DNA of 64,000 bases from Dactylellina haptotyla (lineage: Eukaryota > Ascomycota > Orbiliomycetes > Orbiliales > Orbiliaceae). The notes under the pieces were generated by a model. The model searched no databases. It was not told the origin of the DNA and saw only the letters and a program-made list of their open reading frames with translations. Where the stretch lies: positions 62,001 through 126,000 of the forward strand of contig CM062387.1 in the NCBI GenBank assembly GCA_031310005.1, written 5' to 3'. Positions 58,795 through 64,000 of this stretch are shown one piece after another (the stretch's first letter is position 1; each line of letters opens with the position of its first letter). The position numbers and the translations under genes were made by a program.

Positions 58795-60057
58795 CTAATG
58801 CATTTTAAAATGATCTAGTATCCCTCTCCACCGGTAGACCGGGCCTTCCACAATGCCTAGCAAACTCAAAAAACTGATGGGTATAGGCTCGATATCGTAC
58901 ATCCCTCCCTTCGCATATGTTTCTATGAATCCGTAACCTGTCGCGATCAACCATACCATCGTGGTAATCCACGCGAACGACTTTCGTTTCCACCCAACGA
59001 TACCGTTTCTCCCCAATACCATTTGCTGAACAATGATCCCGATGGGTTGTAGCATCAAGAACGCCGCGGCCTCCAAACCATCTCTAGATTGCATCCAAGC
59101 GCCCGCGAAATGCAAAACCGCAGAAAACATGAACGGTATTGAAACCCGTAACAGTGGTGATTTAACTGTATGTGTTAGAAATATAAACTGTTGTCTGAAT
59201 AAACCGTGCCACGCGATCCCCCAGAATTCCGCAAGAGTATACCATTCTTCGGTCCAGATGCCGAAGAGGTCGGGCCATTCCTTATGATCGTCGCCCGCGA
59301 TTCCAACCATGACTAGCGCGCAGATTGTATGTTCGCTATCAACAGCCATCCATATTGCGGAGGCGCCGAGAATAGTGCGGACGCTACCTGTGAGGATGGT
59401 ATCAGGTAAAGTAATCGGGTGGGCTTTCGAGGAGAACCACAGGTCCCATCGACACCAAGCGAGGAGGAAATCAATCAAGATCCATATTGTTAAGACTCGA
59501 GTGGCGCGGGTTAGGAGAAACTGAGATCGGGTCAACTGGGCAACCTTGGCACGGCGACGGTTCAATAGGGAGGGCTCAAAGGGTGTCAAAAGCATTCTTG
59601 GGTTGTTGTAGCAGGCGCCCGCCCAGTCGAATCGTTGCTGCCATGTCGGATTCACGGAGGGACAAGGTTTCGAGGGTATCTTGAAGATCTCGGTGATGGG
59701 GATTTCGTATCTGTACGGGATTACGAGGAGGAGGTCGATTCCCTGGAGCGTAAGACAGACAGCAGCTGTCCCGTAGGCGAAGTTGATGACAGGAGAGGTC
59801 AAATGGTGACAGAACAGTGCTGCTTGAATGCCGATGCCAACAATTACCGGCACGACGACGGCTGGGAGAAACGTTCTGAGAAAAGATGTTTTGGGGAGCG
59901 GTCCGATGATAGCGAGTGTGCTAATCTGCAGCGCGATAGATATCGGCAGGAGCCAGAAGGACTGCCGGTCAGAGGGAGCCAGTCCTGGGATATCATACGT
60001 CGGACCGCGAGGAATGTACTGGACCTCGTTGGGCACCAGCGGCGTCGCGAACAACAT
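58795..60057 (-). CDS. Wax synthase-type membrane-bound O-acyltransferase
   Basis: Single exon, 420 aa, with about eight hydrophobic helices. The catalytic-region motif FWGIAWHGLFRQQF carries the conserved His (H284), and PFMFSAVLHFAGAW follows; both are hallmarks of the fungal wax synthase domain (MBOAT relatives, PF13813 type). Members acylate alcohols or secondary-metabolite hydroxyls; several sit in meroterpenoid and other clusters. Here the only candidate partner is the convergent ketoreductase, which is not enough to call a biosynthetic cluster. A loop with RFDWAGACYNNPR (conserved in the family) lies mid-protein. The start is the first Met, MLFATPLVPNEVQYIPRGP, directly before a soluble leader. 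Confidence 0.82.
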   Translation of the reverse strand: MLFATPLVPNEVQYIPRGPTYDIPGLAPSDRQSFWLLPISIALQISTLAIIGPLPKTSFLRTFLPAVVVPVIVGIGIQAALFCHHLTSPVINFAYGTAAVCLTLQGIDLLLVIPYRYEIPITEIFKIPSKPCPSVNPTWQQRFDWAGACYNNPRMLLTPFEPSLLNRRRAKVAQLTRSQFLLTRATRVLTIWILIDFLLAWCRWDLWFSSKAHPITLPDTILTGSVRTILGASAIWMAVDSEHTICALVMVGIAGDDHKEWPDLFGIWTEEWYTLAEFWGIAWHGLFRQQFIFLTHTVKSPLLRVSIPFMFSAVLHFAGAWMQSRDGLEAAAFLMLQPIGIIVQQMVLGRNGIVGWKRKSFAWITTMVWLIATGYGFIETYAKGGMYDIEPIPISFLSLLGIVEGPVYRWRGILDHFKMH

Positions 60058-60882
60058 CGTTGCTGTGTATTTAGCCTGATCCGTCGCGCGTTAACGCCCA
60101 ATCCTAATTGATAGCTATTGAGAAAAGTCCCTTCGCGCAACAAGGCGATGAGTGTATCGGTCGCGGCCGGGAGGGGAGCAATTGGGTGAGACAGCGGTTT
60201 ATATCTTTCTAAATTTCGCGGTGGCCCAAAGCCGGGGCGGGAGATATTATGGCCGATGTGGGTTCGAACGAATCCAGCTGCTGCGGACTTGTGTAACACG
60301 GCAGTTAAACTTGAAGTGATATCAAGCGGCAAGTTGCGCACCGATGACGGGCGATTCGGGATCTGGCAGCGATCGTGCGATCGAGCTGGTATGTGCCCGT
60401 CGAGAACTTGGATATGTGTGTGTGACACGGGGAGTTACAACGGCATCTTGATAGTAGTGCTGACATGGTGCGCTTGAGCCGCGCAGGAATTACTGGCAAC
60501 CGGAACCGGATAGTGTGTTCCATCTCATCCTGCCGAACGAGTACGGTCCTGCCAATGACGCGCCGTAACGCAGAGGCAGCGAATCGGAGGAGGGGTTATC
60601 ATATTGGACGGGCGGGGCACAAATGAAGAGTTCGAACGAAAGTCTGTTTTTTCATGATGATGATGATGATGGATGAGGAGGTATCGCTAAATAAACATGA
60701 CAAACCGCTAAACAGGGCATAACTAATCGCCGTCTCCACCGTTTCTATATATAAACCACAAGCGTTTTGGACTTTTTCTAAGGGGTGCAAACAAGATTCA
60801 CCGAATTGCGCGACGGCAAAGAAAAATAAAAACAAGAGTAACACTAAATCATCACTGGTACCACGGACACCGGCTTTACTTC
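60058..60882. other. Spacer with (GAT)n run
   Basis: About 825 bases between the wax synthase start and the MARVEL gene end (both leftward). A GAT/ATG triplet run lies at about 60652-60671. No gene. Confidence 0.45.
60652..60671. repeat. (GAT)n microsatellite
   Basis: About six GAT triplets in non-coding DNA. Confidence 0.75.
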
Positions 60883-61994
60883 TTAGTACCTGTATCCGCC
60901 GTTATAGGGGCCGTCTGGAAACTCCACTGGCTGCACCGCAGTATGATCCGAGTATGGATCTTGGTGTCCCGTTAACGGTGTCATCCTTCCGCCTTGATCG
61001 CTCACGCTGGCGTTGTGCTGGTTTCGATACGCATCCCTCCTGAAATCTGCGTCTTCATCATCGTCTTCACCTTGCCACCTCCCTTGCCCCACCGCGGTGC
61101 CCGATAGTGGTGCGTACACACCGCCGGGAGCTGGAGTAACGGGGTGTTCGTATGGAGATTGTGGGTGCCCGTTGTTGTCGTGCTCGTCGTCTTGGGGGTC
61201 GAGCATATGGTCATCCTTGTGGCTGAATGCGTCCTGTGTGGTTGCTTCGACGTCGTGCGTCGCGACGACACCGGGTCTCAGGTGCGAGGTGAATGGGATT
61301 TTTTCTTTCCAGAGGTAGTAGGTGGTGTATGCGTACATTCCGGTCGTGACACCAAATGCGAGGCTACAGAAATAAGAGTTAGTTTTGTATTCACAGGAAT
61401 CCAATGTTTCCAGCAAAGGAAGTAGGGGATTCTTACAATACCACCACACCGAGACCGACCGCGGCCTTGGATATTTCACAAATTCTCGGTGTTCCGTAAG
61501 CTGTCGTTGCGCAATTCTTGTCTTTGCCCATGTTGATCCCGTTATTGTTGTGTACGGCCAATGAAACGAAGCCGGCAAACCAGAGTATCTTTAGATACAA
61601 TTAGAATATGCTACAATTTCAGATGCTATCATCTACATGATACATACCGTGGAGACGAAACAGAGCACCGTCTGAGCGATAGGATGCGAAAACTTGACTG
61701 TCCTGGGCCATCTCGGTGTCATTGCCGTATATATGATAACCGGAACGGAGATGAAGCACTGGATAAGGCGGCTGTGAGTAAAGCGGAATGCAAAAGGGGG
61801 CTCGTAGACGCCCATTGAATGAGGCTTCCGCTTACCATCGCGAAGAGCAAGTTCGCTTCCGCTGGTGTCCCGCCTTTCTGGGCCTTCAACGCCAGCAAGA
61901 TGCACCAGAGCACGAAGATGAACAAGCCCTGAAAGCCATGCGTGAAGAACGCGGCCTTCTGAAGGGTTTGGATTTTGGACAATGACATCGCCAT
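60883..61994 (-). CDS. MARVEL-domain four-helix membrane protein
   Basis: Four exons: 61994-61836, 61758-61648, 61588-61437, 61363-60883; 300 aa, frame intact. Four hydrophobic helices (HGFQGLFIFVLWCILLALK; CFISVPVIIYTAM; ILWFAGFVSLAVH; AAVGLGVVVLFLAFGVTTGMYAYTTYYLW) form a MARVEL module, with a CATTAYGTPRICEISKA loop bearing two Cys before helix 4, as in fungal MARVEL proteins. The 150-residue cytosolic tail is Asp/Gly/Pro-rich (GQGRWQGEDDDEDADFRRD...) and ends NGGYRY. MARVEL proteins organise membrane microdomains or vesicle trafficking; the specific role is unknown. A second in-frame Met at 61988 could be the start instead. Confidence 0.85.
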
Positions 61995-64000
61995 TGCGAG
62001 AGAGCTACTTTCCAGTCGTCACCCGTTGCTAGGGCGTCGTCGGAACGGGGTGGGACTCAAGTTGCGGCGGACAGCGGGCGGGCGGCGTCGTAAGCGAAAA
62101 ACTTTGGACCCAACAATGCAGACGTCGTTGCAGCGCACTAGTAATCAATCACGAAGCGTACACGAGTCGTATTTCGGACGTCGGAATATGATTCTGAGGG
62201 GAATATCTCTGGGTCGGAATCAGGGGCGGAAACCGGGTGAGGAGAGGAGAGGAGATCAGGTCAGCTTTGGAGAAGTGAGGATTGAAACCGAGAAGAAAAA
62301 TGAAGGCAGCTGAGTTATAAGCCAAGCCAAAATGGTGGATCGGGGATTATTTCAGAATCGACGCTAAGACGACCCTGAGGCTGAGACGTGCAGCTTGGCC
62401 TAGCTATCCGACTGCCTTCAATCGTATCGGAGGAAAAAGCTTAGCTATATTCGAAATCCGACGGTCTGATTTGAAAAGATCCCACGTTCAGATATATCGG
62501 ATTGCAGTAATCGTGAGCATCAGCGAAGAAAATAGAAAGCCCTTCTTACGAATTATAGCAACGGAAGTCGCAGGGCACGCGTGGACCGTCATCATCAACA
62601 GAGAGCCGAAACGGGCAGGGTTTTGCTAAGCTCTTTGAGGAACCTGCGCCCAAAAATAGCAGCCGGGACCGTTGGAGGATCAACCAAACAAGCACAGCGA
62701 GAGCACAGCCCGGATCCGTTCAAGGACAAAGAACATTCGATTACCAATTGCCGCGTGCGCCCGCTGGTATTTGAGATAGACACTTGCGTACCTCAGCCGC
62801 GCCGGATGCCTTGTTTCAGCGGCCGTATTCTCTTTGTGGTACACGGTTGCTGACAGAGTTACTTGCCAGCGACTTGCCGTCTTTGGATAATCCTTCGAGG
62901 CTTCCCTTCGCGGTCGCAAAAGGCCGTCGGTGAGCACATGTGGCGGTCGGGCGATGTGTTGCTGTGTTGCGGCGTTGCGACAGGGGTGTGCCTGCTCGTC
63001 CGCCACATGTGGGTGGCTGGTGCCATCTCGCACAACACCTTTTCGATCCCACTTCAACGATCAACCAAAGACGTCTTCCAAGCCATTTATACACCATCTA
63101 TCCGACCCTTCTTACTTGCTTGATCAGAGGGAAACATTGCGGAAGTTTTGTTTAAGAATTACCATGATGAAGAGAGACAGAGCTGGAGGGTTGGACAACA
63201 TATTATTGCGAGCCTTCTAGTACTGGCTATATATCGCTTATGCAGAGTACTAAAGTTAAAAAGTTTTGAATTAATATCTACCTATAGAGAACTCGATTGG
63301 TTATCTTCTGACTAGTTAACTAAGATAATCGCAACAAACTAAAAATCCAATGGCTTTCCTGCTATTACAATGAGTTAAAACTTCGTGTACAAGGGGAGTT
63401 GTAAATGCGTATTCGTCTCTATAAACTATTTCAACAATCTGACTTGTTGAGTTTAATATTGTCTCACAAGCCAGATGTCGTACACGCAAAAATCAAGGCT
63501 CAAGAACCTAGCTTGAAAATATAAGGTGGAATACCTCAAATATAAAGTGGGAAAGGGCAAATTAAGACTAGATGAGGTATTGATACTAATTTCCTTAGCT
63601 GTTGTGTAAAATAGAATCGCCAGAAAATAGTAAGAATTAATCATACTGAGATCATGAAGAAGTGGGCGCTAACAATGAAGAGGAGAAAGAAACAGAAAGA
63701 TGAACAACTTTCCAGATATGTGATATGTTCTCATCTCAGAATGAATATATGCCTGGGCCTCAAAGGCGCTCTATGAAAGGAATAGGCAGATAAGATGTCT
63801 CGCCCTCAACCTCCGCAGAGCTCACAAGAAGCATACCAGGGTACCAAGACCGGCTTATGCGGCACAGAGCCAATTGGGTAGTTTCAATAAGCACTTAGCA
63901 TAATATACCTCTGTTCTTCTCCAAAATGCAAATATAAATTCTAATGATGCAATTGTTACAAATATACCTATATAGAGTGGATCCTTGGAGAGCGGAAGGC
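61995..64000. other. Right-hand flank, no gene seen
   Basis: About 2 kb beyond the MARVEL start. The GC-rich part (62000-63200) has overlapping frames up to about 125 codons on both strands with no protein character; the last 800 bases are AT-rich. The MARVEL promoter should lie at the left end. Confidence 0.5.

Overview
The window is nuclear DNA of a filamentous ascomycete (Pezizomycotina). Genes are broken by short 46-100 bp GT-AG introns, and they include typical fungal families: an esterase/NACHT/ankyrin NLR-like protein, DUF6601, Spherulin-4, a GH74 enzyme with a fungal CBM1, a MARVEL protein and the cellular reverse-transcriptase gene rvt. The protein flavour suggests Leotiomycetes, but that is only an impression. 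Exon structures were built by hand from reading frame, splice signals and remembered family sequences; every multi-exon model listed sums to an intact frame.

Layout. 0-17 kb: the edge of an NLR-type gene (minus), an intracellular GH78 alpha-L-rhamnosidase, an 8-exon NLR-like gene (esterase-like, degenerate NACHT, ankyrins, YQ-rich tail), a DUF6601 membrane protein (minus) and a secreted Vps62-family protein. 17-25 kb: a membrane-anchored Spherulin-4 protein, a glutathione S-transferase and a two-exon CRIB-domain protein (minus). 25.5-31.4 kb: about 6 kb with no gene I can support. 31.4-41 kb: an ARMT1/DUF89 phosphatase divergent from a Cst26/Psi1-type acyltransferase, then an Alb1-like ribosome-biogenesis gene divergent from rvt. 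41-50 kb: a secreted GH74-CBM1 xyloglucanase (minus), a gene-poor gap and a monocarboxylate-type MFS transporter. 50-64 kb: a dual-targeted glycyl-tRNA synthetase, a single-pass surface protein with a CBM-like ectodomain, a DHA1 MFS transporter, an NAD(P)-dependent ketoreductase, a convergent wax-synthase-type acyltransferase, a MARVEL protein and 2 kb of empty sequence to the right edge.

Functional themes: plant cell-wall breakdown (GH78, GH74) with transporters; housekeeping (GlyRS, ALB1, ARMT1, lipid acyltransferase); and non-self-recognition type genes at the left end. I see no virus-like element, LTR element, DNA transposon, CRISPR array, rRNA or convincing tRNA. The most notable items are rvt, a complete non-mobile reverse transcriptase with its catalytic aspartates; the NLR-like gene with both Walker motifs degenerate; and the uncharacterised CRIB protein.
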